A DNA stretch of 59,706 nt. Origin: Chitinispirillaceae bacterium. Its GTDB lineage: Bacteria > Fibrobacterota > Chitinivibrionia > Chitinivibrionales > Chitinispirillaceae. Positions within the stretch are counted from its first letter, which is position 1. The number at the start of each line of letters is the position of its first letter. The stretch covers positions 1 through 59,706 of the forward strand of contig JAFGIW010000209.1 in the NCBI GenBank assembly GCA_016929415.1. Reading direction: 5' to 3'. The notes under the pieces are model-generated. The model was not told the DNA's origin and did not search any database. It worked only from the letters and a program-made list of their open reading frames with translations. Both the position numbers and the translations under genes were made by a program. Shown here in pieces: positions 25,779 through 34,799 of the stretch.

Positions 25779-26882
25779 ATGATTGAAAATGCTCTTCTCG
25801 TTTTTCTGATAGTCTACACACTTTTTATCGTATTTTTTATCGGTACCTCACTCGCCTGCCTGAAGGGGGAAAAAACCGTCAACAACCTCATCGAACCGGT
25901 TTCGATTGTCATTCCATGTAAAAACGAGGCTGAAAACCTTCCGTCATTGATCGCGTGCATCAGGCGGCAGGATTTCCCGGCCGCCATCGAGGTCATCTTT
26001 ATTGATGACGGTTCTGACGACGGGTCGCCGGTAATCATCGAACGGGCCCGGGCGGGAAGTACGTTCCCGATGCGGCTTTTCACGAACCGGTTTGACAAGG
26101 CGCGCCTTCTTACCAGCAAACAGCAGGCGCTCGATCTCGGTATCCGCGTGGCGTCACATCCGCTTATCGCATTGACCGACGCGGACATGACTCTTGACAA
26201 AAAGTGGCTCGGTTCGCTGGTGACATCCCTCCGGCCGGGGAACGATCTCGTATTCGGCCATACGGCGATTCTTCCCGGGCGCTCTATTTTCTCCGTCTTT
26301 CAATCATTTCAGCTTGCATCGCTTTTTTCAATCGCCGCGGTATTCCACTATTGCGGAATTGTCGGTTCATGCATGGGAAACAACCTTCTGCTGCGCAAAG
26401 CGGCATATCTGGAGTGCGGCGGCCATGACGCCATCGGGTATTCGATAACCGAAGACCGGGCCCTCCTGCGCCATTTCCACCGCTGCCGCCGGAAAACCGG
26501 CATTGTTGCGCCCTTTTGCCCGACCGCGTATACCGCCGCACATCAATCCCTTCGTCTTTTTATACAGCAGATCCGGCGATGGGCACGCGGAGGATTTACC
26601 AACGGTATGAATTTGGTGATAGCCGCGATTGTTTTCACCGTTCAGAATGCGGCAGTCGTTGCCGGTGCGGCAGGTTGCTTTTCATACAACGTCCGTCTGG
26701 TCGCCCTGGTCAATTTCTTTCTGACCTGGGCCTTCCTTGCAATCAGCTTTAAAAAAAACCGGTCACCGGTTACCGCGCTCTTTTTCCCGGTTTATTTTAT
26801 TTTTCTCCTCATAGAAACCATTGTTTTGCTTCCCGGAGCGCTCTTCAAACGGGGCATCGTATGGAAGGGAAACCGTGTGTAG
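25779..26882 (+). CDS. Family 2 glycosyltransferase, membrane-bound
   Basis: A 367-residue enzyme with an N-terminal membrane helix (about 6-28), a GT-A catalytic domain (PVSIVIPCKNEAENLP; DDGSDDG; ALTDADMTL as the DxD-type site; SITEDRALL and QIRRWARGG as the acceptor and QxxRW-like motifs) and three C-terminal membrane segments (about 285-360). The layout is like processive or lipid-linked GT2 enzymes. The ribosome site is weak. It is followed after 6 bp by a radical SAM gene, so they likely act together. Confidence 0.9.
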   Translation: MIENALLVFLIVYTLFIVFFIGTSLACLKGEKTVNNLIEPVSIVIPCKNEAENLPSLIACIRRQDFPAAIEVIFIDDGSDDGSPVIIERARAGSTFPMRLFTNRFDKARLLTSKQQALDLGIRVASHPLIALTDADMTLDKKWLGSLVTSLRPGNDLVFGHTAILPGRSIFSVFQSFQLASLFSIAAVFHYCGIVGSCMGNNLLLRKAAYLECGGHDAIGYSITEDRALLRHFHRCRRKTGIVAPFCPTAYTAAHQSLRLFIQQIRRWARGGFTNGMNLVIAAIVFTVQNAAVVAGAAGCFSYNVRLVALVNFFLTWAFLAISFKKNRSPVTALFFPVYFIFLLIETIVLLPGALFKRGIVWKGNRV

Positions 26883-26888
26883 GTCACC

Positions 26889-27875
26889 ATGAAACCAATC
26901 CTTCTCCATTATTTTATTACCAACCGATGCAACGCCCGGTGCCGCTTCTGTTCCATCTGGTCCGAGACGCCGAAGGCAGACGAAGCGAAAGATGATGTTT
27001 TAAGAAACCTGAAAATTGCACGTCACGCCGGGTGCCGCTTCGTCGATTTTACCGGCGGCGAACCGCTGCTGCATCCCGATCTTCCGCTGTTTCTTGCCGA
27101 AGCGAAAAAGTGTGGTTTCATCACCTCCGTAACAACGAACTGCATACTTTTTCCTTCACGAGCAGAGGAACTTGATGGTCGCATAGATCTGCTCCATTTC
27201 AGTCTTGATGCCGATACTCCTGAAGTGCATGACACTCTCCGCGGCGGATCATCCTTTGAACGTGTCATTGAGAGTATTCCGCTTGCGCTCATACACCACC
27301 TTGTTCCCGACCTGCTCTTTACCTATACCGATGATAACATCGACACGTTCGAAGGAGTGTACAGGATTGCCAGGAAATACCGTCTGATTGCCCTTCTTGA
27401 TCCGGTGTTCTCGACCAGCGGAGCGGATACTGTGTCACGACCAACCCACCTCAAGGCCCTGCGGTTCGCGGCGCACAAGGGAGTTTACCTCAATAAGGCA
27501 CACCTTTCATTGCGGTTCGCCGGGGGCAACCACCTGCGAAAATCCGTCTGCAGAGCAGTAGATTCAACCATCGTGATTATTCCCGGCAGCCTGCGGGCAC
27601 TGCCCTGTTTCCATCATCGTTGTACGTTCATACCCCTCGGATCGGAACTTCGATCAGCGGAACATCTACCGGATATATTGACAAAGGCCCGCTTAATGCA
27701 GGGAAAATACCCGTTTTGTGAGGGTTGTCATATCAACTGCTATTTTGACACGTCATATAATTATCTCCCTAACCGTCTATTTTTTCAGTCTTTGGCATCA
27801 AAATTCACGTATATTATTATGAAATATTTCATTTATGGCCATATTCGTGCTTTTTTACAATTATATTACCACTAG
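26889..27875 (+). CDS. Radical SAM protein with C-terminal Cys cluster
   Basis: A 328-residue radical SAM enzyme: the CxxxCxxC cluster is CNARCRFC (Cys14, Cys18, Cys21), with the FTGGEPLLHPDL motif and HFSLDADTPEVHDTLRG. A set of later cysteines (ALPCFHHRC, CEGCHINC) may hold an auxiliary cluster as in SPASM/twitch or HpnH-like proteins. The C-terminus is aromatic and hydrophobic, suggesting membrane association. Pairing with GT2 points to modification of a glycolipid or polyprenyl substrate; the reaction is unknown. Confidence 0.88.
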   Translation: MKPILLHYFITNRCNARCRFCSIWSETPKADEAKDDVLRNLKIARHAGCRFVDFTGGEPLLHPDLPLFLAEAKKCGFITSVTTNCILFPSRAEELDGRIDLLHFSLDADTPEVHDTLRGGSSFERVIESIPLALIHHLVPDLLFTYTDDNIDTFEGVYRIARKYRLIALLDPVFSTSGADTVSRPTHLKALRFAAHKGVYLNKAHLSLRFAGGNHLRKSVCRAVDSTIVIIPGSLRALPCFHHRCTFIPLGSELRSAEHLPDILTKARLMQGKYPFCEGCHINCYFDTSYNYLPNRLFFQSLASKFTYIIMKYFIYGHIRAFLQLYYH

Positions 27876-28029
27876 GGTTTCTGCAGTGAAGTATCTTTTT
27901 CAATTCTATTGCGCCAAAAAAAAATCTGTATTAATTTATGGTTGCTATTGCAGGCAGGAACCCGTTACATGGTACGGTAAAGTTTAATCGAATAACCCAT
28001 CACGCTTTACCTGGAATGGAGTAGTACGA

Positions 28030-28836
28030 ATGATGATCAAATTTGAAAAGGGCGCTTTCGGTTTGGTAGCTCTTTTTTCAATACTCTGTCTTCTCGATGC
28101 TGCGCCCCTTAATGTACCCCAAAACTTCCCGACAATCGCCGCTGCAATGATGGCGGCAAAAAAAGGTGATACCGTCTGGGTAGAGGGGGGGATTTTTCAT
28201 GAATCTGTTTATGTTTCACCGGAAATAACCCTGCTCTCCCGTTCCATATTTAAATCAATCCTCGACGGGAGGGGAAGAGGAACGGTTGTCACCTTGGGAA
28301 ACAACTCCGTTATCAGCGGCTTTGAAGTGCGAAACGGAACCATCGGCATATTCTCTACAGCGAACGGTGTAACGATTTCACAATGCCGTATCGCTTTCAA
28401 CCAGCAGACCGGAATTATGTGCGTCGGAAACCTCCCCAGAATCGAGGATAATCTGATTGTTTATAACAAGGGCTCGGGCATTCAGGGATGGGACGTCCGC
28501 ACGACTTCTTCATCAATCAATCACAACACTGTTGCCTATAACGTAAATAACGGTATCTCCATCGGCGGCAACTCAAGCATTATTCTTGAAAATAATATTA
28601 TCGCTTACAACAGCCAATTCGGCCTCAAACCGTCGGAAGAGTCGGTGCGGATACAGATGATCAATAATAATTTCTATCAGAACGCAAAATTTACAACGGT
28701 GCTTCCGAGCGACAACTTCTCATTCAATCCGATGTTTCTTGATGCACCGCAGCTTAATTTCATACTGGACAAAAGCTCGCGATGTATCGGAAGAGCGTCG
28801 GACAATCAGAATATCGGCGCGCGGGTGGTTTATTAA
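28030..28836 (+). CDS. Secreted right-handed beta-helix protein (first of tandem pair)
   Basis: A 268-residue protein with a signal peptide (about 1-25) and a NosD/pectate-lyase-like beta-helix: VPQNFPTIAAAMMAAKKGDT start block, then coil repeats (GFEVRNGTIGIF, NGVTISQCRIAFNQQTGI, SINHNTVAYNVNNGISIGG). No catalytic residues of pectate lyases are evident. It is about 55-60 percent identical by eye to the next gene, so they are a tandem duplication. Confidence 0.85.
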   Translation: MMIKFEKGAFGLVALFSILCLLDAAPLNVPQNFPTIAAAMMAAKKGDTVWVEGGIFHESVYVSPEITLLSRSIFKSILDGRGRGTVVTLGNNSVISGFEVRNGTIGIFSTANGVTISQCRIAFNQQTGIMCVGNLPRIEDNLIVYNKGSGIQGWDVRTTSSSINHNTVAYNVNNGISIGGNSSIILENNIIAYNSQFGLKPSEESVRIQMINNNFYQNAKFTTVLPSDNFSFNPMFLDAPQLNFILDKSSRCIGRASDNQNIGARVVY

Positions 28837-28876
28837 ATCGGTAATGTCATTTCAACTTATAAACCGGGAGTGGTAT

Positions 28877-29707
28877 ATGGATAAGCATGTTGTTGTCGAT
28901 CGTGGTTGGAAAACTTTTTTCACCGTGACGATCTGTTGCCTTCTGCTGCAATCGATCGTATCCGCCGCAACTGTCCAGGTCCCTTCAATGGGAATTAAAA
29001 CCATTGCGGAAGCAATGATGCGTTCACGGATCGGCGACACGGTCTGGGTCGAAAGCGGAAAGTATCGGGAAAACATTCTTGTCGCTCCGGGAGTCACCCT
29101 GATGGCCCGTTCGACATTTCAATCCGTTATTGATGGCGGTGGTCGCGGCACGGTAGTAACCTTGGGGAAAAATACGACTATATGCGGTTTTGAAATCCGC
29201 AACGGCACGATCGGCATATTTTCCAATGGTTCCGGAAATCAGATCATCTCCTGCCGCATTATCAGGAACTGGCAGACAGGTATCATTGTTGTGCGGCATA
29301 TGCCGAAAATCGAAGATAATATCATCGCCTTTAACCGCGCCTCAGGCATACAGGGATGGGATGTCCGTTCAACCAATGCGACCATCAACCACAACACGGT
29401 CGCCTACAATTCAAACCATGGAGTTGCTGTCGGCGGCAGTTCCGAATTCATTATGGAAAACAATGTTGTCGCCTTCAACGAACGGTTCGGATTGAAAATC
29501 CTCTCCGATGCTGAACGTATCCAGGTTTCGAACAACAATTTCTACGCTAATTTAAGAAGCCCCCGCCCGACCCCGGATGGAAACTTCTCATTCAATCCCG
29601 CTTTTACCTCGCCGCGAACAGGCATGGATTTCAAGTCTGACCCCGCCCAGTGTTGTTCAGCCAAAGGCACGGATAACGAAAATCTTGGAGCTCGCTTGTC
29701 ATACTAA
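28877..29707 (+). CDS. Secreted right-handed beta-helix protein (second of tandem pair)
   Basis: A 276-residue paralogue of the preceding gene with its own signal peptide (LLLQSIVSA, about 31). Shared blocks include GDTVWVE, RGTVVTLG, RNGTIGIFS, ASGIQGWDVRSTNATINHNT and DGNFSFNP. The start at 28877 has GGGAG upstream; the frame is open back into the first gene without homology. Spacing of 40 bp and 18 bp to its neighbours indicates one operon with the barrel-TPR gene. Confidence 0.85.
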   Translation: MDKHVVVDRGWKTFFTVTICCLLLQSIVSAATVQVPSMGIKTIAEAMMRSRIGDTVWVESGKYRENILVAPGVTLMARSTFQSVIDGGGRGTVVTLGKNTTICGFEIRNGTIGIFSNGSGNQIISCRIIRNWQTGIIVVRHMPKIEDNIIAFNRASGIQGWDVRSTNATINHNTVAYNSNHGVAVGGSSEFIMENNVVAFNERFGLKILSDAERIQVSNNNFYANLRSPRPTPDGNFSFNPAFTSPRTGMDFKSDPAQCCSAKGTDNENLGARLSY

Positions 29708-29725
29708 TCCTTAAGGAAAACAACC

Positions 29726-32206
29726 ATGTTAAAAAAGTTCCATAACCTCTTTCAAAGAGTTTATTTTATCACGATAGTCCTGTCGATAAGCGGACAATTC
29801 TTTCTCTCCTCCGCCGCCGGACTTCCTGAAGAGTATCTTGTTACACAACGCTGGCGAACGCTTTTCTCGGCGAGTTCACCGCTCACCAATCCATCATTTA
29901 TTAATGAGGAGAATTATCTTTCACTGCGCGGAGTCTATACCTCGATCCTTAATGAATTCATTACCTTTGAGGCGGGGGGTGTTTATCCCATCGGACTTTA
30001 CCAGTCGGTAGGGCTTACAGTGGCGGGACAGGGATTAAGGGAGTCCTATGTACCCACCGATATATATTTCGATACAATCGCCGGCGGAGAAGTAACAGAT
30101 AACACCTACTACATTATGGGTACCTATGCCTATAATCTTTGGTCGGGATTGACGCTCGGTGCAAATATCAACCTCCTCCTTAACTCGTTCTACAACCAAA
30201 CCAGTGTTGGTATAAGTCCGGATCTCGGCCTCACCTTACGCCTTCTCCAGCATCCTCTGATCGGCACACATCAGCTCGGAGTCGCCCTTCAGAATGCAAT
30301 TTATCTCGGTGTTACAAAAGGAGCGAGCAACCTCCCGCGTGTGGCCCGTTTCTCGCTAAATTCAAATTACTTGGAACGCCAGATTGTGTCGACGTTCGAC
30401 TTCAGCATCAGAGACATAGGCGTTGCGGGATCGAATTTTATTGAGGGCAAGCCTGCACAAATCGAATGGAACCTTGACGGTAAAATCGGCGGCTGGATCC
30501 TGCGTATTATCGATGTTTACGGGCTGTTCGGGATTACCGAGGAGGCATTCTCCTATCTTGGTCTGGCCGGAGGCGTCAATATTCCGATGATCAACAACGG
30601 GCGCGACATCTCCTTTCTCGTTCAATATCTCTACATGGCCCAGGTAAAGGATAAAACACCCGGCTCATTCATCAGCATGTATGTCCGTGGAGAGATCGGC
30701 AAGCACCGTGAAGAAATTTACGCGCGTAAAATGGCCCGTCTCGCCAATCTCGAACCGAATGAGCTTTATATTAAAGCATGCGAACTCTACGCCCAGGGAA
30801 ATTACTGGGACGCATTCTTCATCTTCAGCCGGTTATTCGTCGAATATCCCGAGTTCTTTAAAAATGACTGGGTCAGTTTTTTCCTCGGAAGCTGTCAGGA
30901 AATGATGGATATGCGCCTGACCGCCGAAGAGGCCTACAACAAGACCAAAGAGCTTTATCCCCGCAGTGCCGCCGTCCCCTTTTCGGACCTCGGGCTCATG
31001 CGTGTGTACTATCGTGACGCGAATTTCGGCGCCGTTGAAACCCAGTTCAACGAGTTGAACAAACTCGGAGTCCCCGATTCGATCAAATATCACGGGTACT
31101 ATTATATGGGTGAAACCGAAATGAAAAAGGGCAGTTTTTCAAAAGCCAAACAGCTTTTCGACCTGATTCCCGAAACGCATCCCGATTATGTATTCGCCCA
31201 GCACAGCGCCGCAATCTGCGATGCCTCAACCGATAATATCGAAGGTGCGCTGTCAAGCCTTGAAAACTGCATTCAGGCGCAGGTAACGACCGATGCGCAA
31301 ATGGAGATGGTCAATCGATCGTATGTGTTTATCGGTTACATTTTCTACGAGGAGCTTACAAAACAGGAAGGACCGCTCGCCAAGGCGGTTACCGCCTTAC
31401 GCATGGTTCCCAAAACAAGCTATTTTTATACCGATGCACTTCTCGGCCTCGGCTGGACCGCTCTCAAGGCGCGTCAATGGACTGACTGCAAAAATGCCGG
31501 TCAGGAACTTGCGGCCACGAGTGATAATCCGGTCATGAAAGCGGAAGGCGGCCTCCTGCAGGCGTACGCTTTTATGATGGAAAAAAATTACAATCAGGCT
31601 GCAACACTTCTGGCGGCTGCATCAAAAGAACTGGAAACGTTTCAAGCCCCCTCTCAGGCTGAACTAATGTCCCGTCAGGACGAAAGTAACGCGCTTCGGG
31701 GGAAATATACCGACGTCGCCCGCAAAGCCTACGATCTGGGTACGTCGCGGCAATCCGATATTGTCATCAAACAAATTGACAGTCTCCATACCCACCAGAA
31801 GGATTTTAAAACGGAAATCGATGAGTTCCTGAAATATGTCGACCGATTCGAACGGGTCACCTTCTTCTCCCGCAATTATGAATCGATCAAAGAGGATGTC
31901 GATTACGCCCTCGCAAAGTCGCAGAAACTCGGCGGTCAGGTTAAAGAGACACAACAAATTGAGAAATTCCAGAAACAGGATACCAAGCTGGACTCTGAAC
32001 TCGAACAGCTGAAGAAGCAGCTTGAAGCGGAAGAAAAGAAAATGGAAAAGAAAGAGTCCAAAAAAGAGGCCAAGGAAGTAACTCCGAAGGAAGAACCTGC
32101 CAAGAAAGAGCCCAAAAAAGTCGAGCCTAAAAAGCCCGAACCGGCACCGCTTCCGACACAGGATTTTTTTCCGGAAGAGCCGCCTGAAGAAGAAGGTTGG
32201 GAATAG
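29726..32206 (+). CDS. Outer-membrane barrel protein with TPR and coiled-coil domains
   Basis: An 826-residue protein. After a signal peptide (about 1-31) residues 35-335 look like a PorV/PorQ-type barrel (LTNPSFINEENYLSLRGVYT, GAYNLW-type strands, LGVALQNAIYLG). TPR units follow (about 340-650: IKACELYAQGNYWDAFFIFS, YYMGETEMKKGSFSKAKQLF). Then comes a long Lys/Glu-rich coiled coil (about 690-800) and an acidic tail FFPEEPPEEEGWE. AAGGAAAA precedes the ATG, and the gene ends at a strong terminator. It is the third gene of the beta-helix operon and could anchor or export those proteins; that is inference. Confidence 0.82.
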   Translation: MLKKFHNLFQRVYFITIVLSISGQFFLSSAAGLPEEYLVTQRWRTLFSASSPLTNPSFINEENYLSLRGVYTSILNEFITFEAGGVYPIGLYQSVGLTVAGQGLRESYVPTDIYFDTIAGGEVTDNTYYIMGTYAYNLWSGLTLGANINLLLNSFYNQTSVGISPDLGLTLRLLQHPLIGTHQLGVALQNAIYLGVTKGASNLPRVARFSLNSNYLERQIVSTFDFSIRDIGVAGSNFIEGKPAQIEWNLDGKIGGWILRIIDVYGLFGITEEAFSYLGLAGGVNIPMINNGRDISFLVQYLYMAQVKDKTPGSFISMYVRGEIGKHREEIYARKMARLANLEPNELYIKACELYAQGNYWDAFFIFSRLFVEYPEFFKNDWVSFFLGSCQEMMDMRLTAEEAYNKTKELYPRSAAVPFSDLGLMRVYYRDANFGAVETQFNELNKLGVPDSIKYHGYYYMGETEMKKGSFSKAKQLFDLIPETHPDYVFAQHSAAICDASTDNIEGALSSLENCIQAQVTTDAQMEMVNRSYVFIGYIFYEELTKQEGPLAKAVTALRMVPKTSYFYTDALLGLGWTALKARQWTDCKNAGQELAATSDNPVMKAEGGLLQAYAFMMEKNYNQAATLLAAASKELETFQAPSQAELMSRQDESNALRGKYTDVARKAYDLGTSRQSDIVIKQIDSLHTHQKDFKTEIDEFLKYVDRFERVTFFSRNYESIKEDVDYALAKSQKLGGQVKETQQIEKFQKQDTKLDSELEQLKKQLEAEEKKMEKKESKKEAKEVTPKEEPAKKEPKKVEPKKPEPAPLPTQDFFPEEPPEEEGWE

Positions 32207-32243
32207 CAAGTTCAGTACATTCTCTCTGATAGTGCTATAATCG

Positions 32244-32277
32244 AAAAACCTCCCCCACGGGGAGGTTTTTTATTTTT
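32244..32277 (+). terminator. Rho-independent terminator after the barrel-TPR gene
   Basis: Stem AAAAACCTCCCC (32244-32255) and GGGGAGGTTTTT (32259-32270) with a CAC loop and a following T-rich run. It is a textbook intrinsic terminator and closes the 28030-32206 operon. Confidence 0.93.
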
Positions 32278-32380
32278 TCCTATTCCCGGCATCATGGTAT
32301 CGCTATTAAATGGGTAGCGCGGGATCGCCCGAAATGGTACAATTTTCACCTGTATTGGCACCGTTTTTACTGGTAGTACA

Positions 32381-33586
32381 ATGAAAATCGCCCTTGTGAA
32401 TTCAGAATATCCGTCCCCTTCCGGTTCCGACCATGGCGGGATCGCAACGTATACGTATACGCTCGCCTCTCTTATGGCACAACGGGGGCATACGGTGCAC
32501 ATCCTTACACGATCAGGGATCAGGGACCATGATATGACCCCGCTTGTCCATATTCATCAGTTCGGTTTCAGAAGGAGCACCAATTGCCTGACACGATTGA
32601 TCGGCCGCTTCGGCAACAATCCTCTTGCATGGGAACAGGGGCAATCGCGGGCGCTCTCCTCATTGCTTGCCGCAGTCGCACTGAAGGATGGTCTTGATAT
32701 TGTGGAATTTCCGGAATATGGCGGTCTTGCCTGCTGCTACCGGCCGGTAAAAAGAATCCCCTGTTGCATCACTTTCCATACACCGTCCGAATTGGTTGAC
32801 ACGTTTAACGGCATACAACCGGCAGGGCGGCACCGGCAGCAGTACCTGATGGAACGAAGGGCGATCAGACGTGCGGCAGCCTTCAAATCTCCCAGTACCG
32901 CCCTGAAAAACTGGGTGTGTGAACATTACGGGCTGCCTCCCGCCTCCGTAACAACCATCCACAATCCTTTCGATGCCTCGTCGATCCGGAAAATCAGACG
33001 GCCGGCAGATGATCTTCACCGCTTCGACATTCTTTTTTCCGGACGCTTTGAACGCCGCAAAGGCGCGGAACTGCTCCTCCATTGCATCAAAAAGATACTT
33101 TCCATCAACAACGTGATCACGTTCACCATTGCCGGGGAGACCGACATCGGCAACTCGCCGAATTATCGTCAGTCAATTGAGCGCATCCTTTCACCGGAAG
33201 AACGGATGCGTGTGTGGTTTCCCGGTCCGCTTTCATTTAAAAAACTGCTCCCCTTATACTCCAACTCCTCACTGTTCCTGTTCCCCTCTCTTTTCGAAAA
33301 TTCCCCGTATGCTCTTCTGGAAGCCATGTCCGCAGGATTGCCTGTTGTCGCAACGGCATGCAGCGGGATAAACGAGATCATAACACACAATGAAAACGGC
33401 CTTCTCTTTTCTCCCGATGATCATGAAACGCTCATCGGACATATCCGGGCACTGTTTGACAACCGCGACCTCGCCTCGTCACTGGGCAGGAATGCCCTTG
33501 CGACCATTCAGCAGCTCTACGATCCGGAAAAAATAATCAACAGCCATTGCGCGTTTTATCAATCGGTACTTACCGGCCGCCGTTGA
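32381..33586 (+). CDS. Family 4 glycosyltransferase
   Basis: A 401-residue GT-B enzyme. The N-terminal domain starts MKIALVNSEYPSPSGSDHGG; the donor domain has LFSGRFERRKGAELLLHCI and FPSLFENSPYALLEAMSAGL then PVVATACSGINEII, the EX7E-type region of GT4. It is cytoplasmic and likely transfers one sugar of an exported polysaccharide. It is 4 bp from the next GT4 gene and followed by a flippase. Confidence 0.93.
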   Translation: MKIALVNSEYPSPSGSDHGGIATYTYTLASLMAQRGHTVHILTRSGIRDHDMTPLVHIHQFGFRRSTNCLTRLIGRFGNNPLAWEQGQSRALSSLLAAVALKDGLDIVEFPEYGGLACCYRPVKRIPCCITFHTPSELVDTFNGIQPAGRHRQQYLMERRAIRRAAAFKSPSTALKNWVCEHYGLPPASVTTIHNPFDASSIRKIRRPADDLHRFDILFSGRFERRKGAELLLHCIKKILSINNVITFTIAGETDIGNSPNYRQSIERILSPEERMRVWFPGPLSFKKLLPLYSNSSLFLFPSLFENSPYALLEAMSAGLPVVATACSGINEIITHNENGLLFSPDDHETLIGHIRALFDNRDLASSLGRNALATIQQLYDPEKIINSHCAFYQSVLTGRR

Positions 33587-33590
33587 CCGT

Positions 33591-34799
33591 ATGATAAACA
33601 TCCTCTACATTTCAGGCGAGTATCCCCCGGAAACCGGATACGGCGGGATCGGGACCTATACGAAATACATTGCCGAAGGATTGGCTGCACGCGGGCATTC
33701 GGTTTCGGTGATCGCACGGAGCATCCGTGACGAGGAAAGCATCGAATTCCATGGGGGGGTTGTCGTTCACCGTATCGCGCCGCTCCCCTACCCACTGCCG
33801 ACGCACCGGTACGCCTACCTGCTGCGCCGTTTCTGCACCCGCCATTTTTCCCATTCACTCAACCGGCTCGCATGGGGTATGGCGGTCGGACGGAAAATCG
33901 ACAGGTTACTCAACAGCAATCATCGCTTCGACATCATCGAAACCCCTGAATGCGGCGCCGAAGGTCTCTTCGTATCTCCTCGTATGGGTAAACGGCGGAT
34001 AATCCGCCTCCACACTCCCTGGGAGATGATCCGGCGACTTGATACGCTGCGGGAGCCATGGGGAGACCGCCTGTTGCTCCCCCTCCTCGAAAAACATGCG
34101 GCGAAACGCGCCGACGGCGTTTCCGCGCCTTCACAGGCGATCGCCGACATCATGAAAAAAAGGTGGCACCTCCGGAAGGTGACGGTCATCCCGAATCCGC
34201 TGCCGACAGCGTCATTTGAACCTACCGTGGGGCGGTTATGGATCTATACCGGCCGGATTGAGCGCAGAAAAGGCGTCCACCATCTCATCGCCGCCTATGC
34301 AAAGGTACGGAGCCTCCGCCCCGTACCGTCATTGAAACTCGTCGGCAGGGCGTATGGCACCGATGCGTCCGGAAAGGAATACGGAGCCGTTATCAGAGCG
34401 ATGATCGACGAGCTCAAGGTGCAGAATGAGGTGACATGGATTGAAAATGCGCACCTCGATGATGTCGCCCGCCTCCTGCAGGAGGCGGCCGTTGCTTTTT
34501 TCCCGTCGCTATGGGAGAATTTTCCTTATACATGCCTCGAAGCGATGGCGAGCGGTTGCGCCGTTGTCGCAACAAGGTGCGGCGGATTCCCGGAGATCAT
34601 CGAACACGGTGAAACCGGACTGCTGGTGCATCCCGATTCGGACGAAGCTCTTGCGGCAACCATGCTTTACCTTCTCGATAATCCCGGCGGCACCGCCGCC
34701 CTCGGCAGTGCCGCGCGTAAACGAATAACGGAAAAAGTTTCGACCGACCGCGTCTGCCGCGATATGGAACTGTTCTACCAACAAATTCGGGAGCCCTGA
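33591..34799 (+). CDS. Family 4 glycosyltransferase
   Basis: A 402-residue GT4 enzyme similar in layout to its neighbour: MINILYISGEYPPETGYGGI at the N-terminus, IYTGRIERRKGVHHLIAAY and PYTCLEAMASGCAVVATRCG then GFPEIIEHGETGLLV in the donor domain. Its stop TGA is directly followed by the flippase ATG, so the three genes form one operon. Confidence 0.93.
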   Translation: MINILYISGEYPPETGYGGIGTYTKYIAEGLAARGHSVSVIARSIRDEESIEFHGGVVVHRIAPLPYPLPTHRYAYLLRRFCTRHFSHSLNRLAWGMAVGRKIDRLLNSNHRFDIIETPECGAEGLFVSPRMGKRRIIRLHTPWEMIRRLDTLREPWGDRLLLPLLEKHAAKRADGVSAPSQAIADIMKKRWHLRKVTVIPNPLPTASFEPTVGRLWIYTGRIERRKGVHHLIAAYAKVRSLRPVPSLKLVGRAYGTDASGKEYGAVIRAMIDELKVQNEVTWIENAHLDDVARLLQEAAVAFFPSLWENFPYTCLEAMASGCAVVATRCGGFPEIIEHGETGLLVHPDSDEALAATMLYLLDNPGGTAALGSAARKRITEKVSTDRVCRDMELFYQQIREP

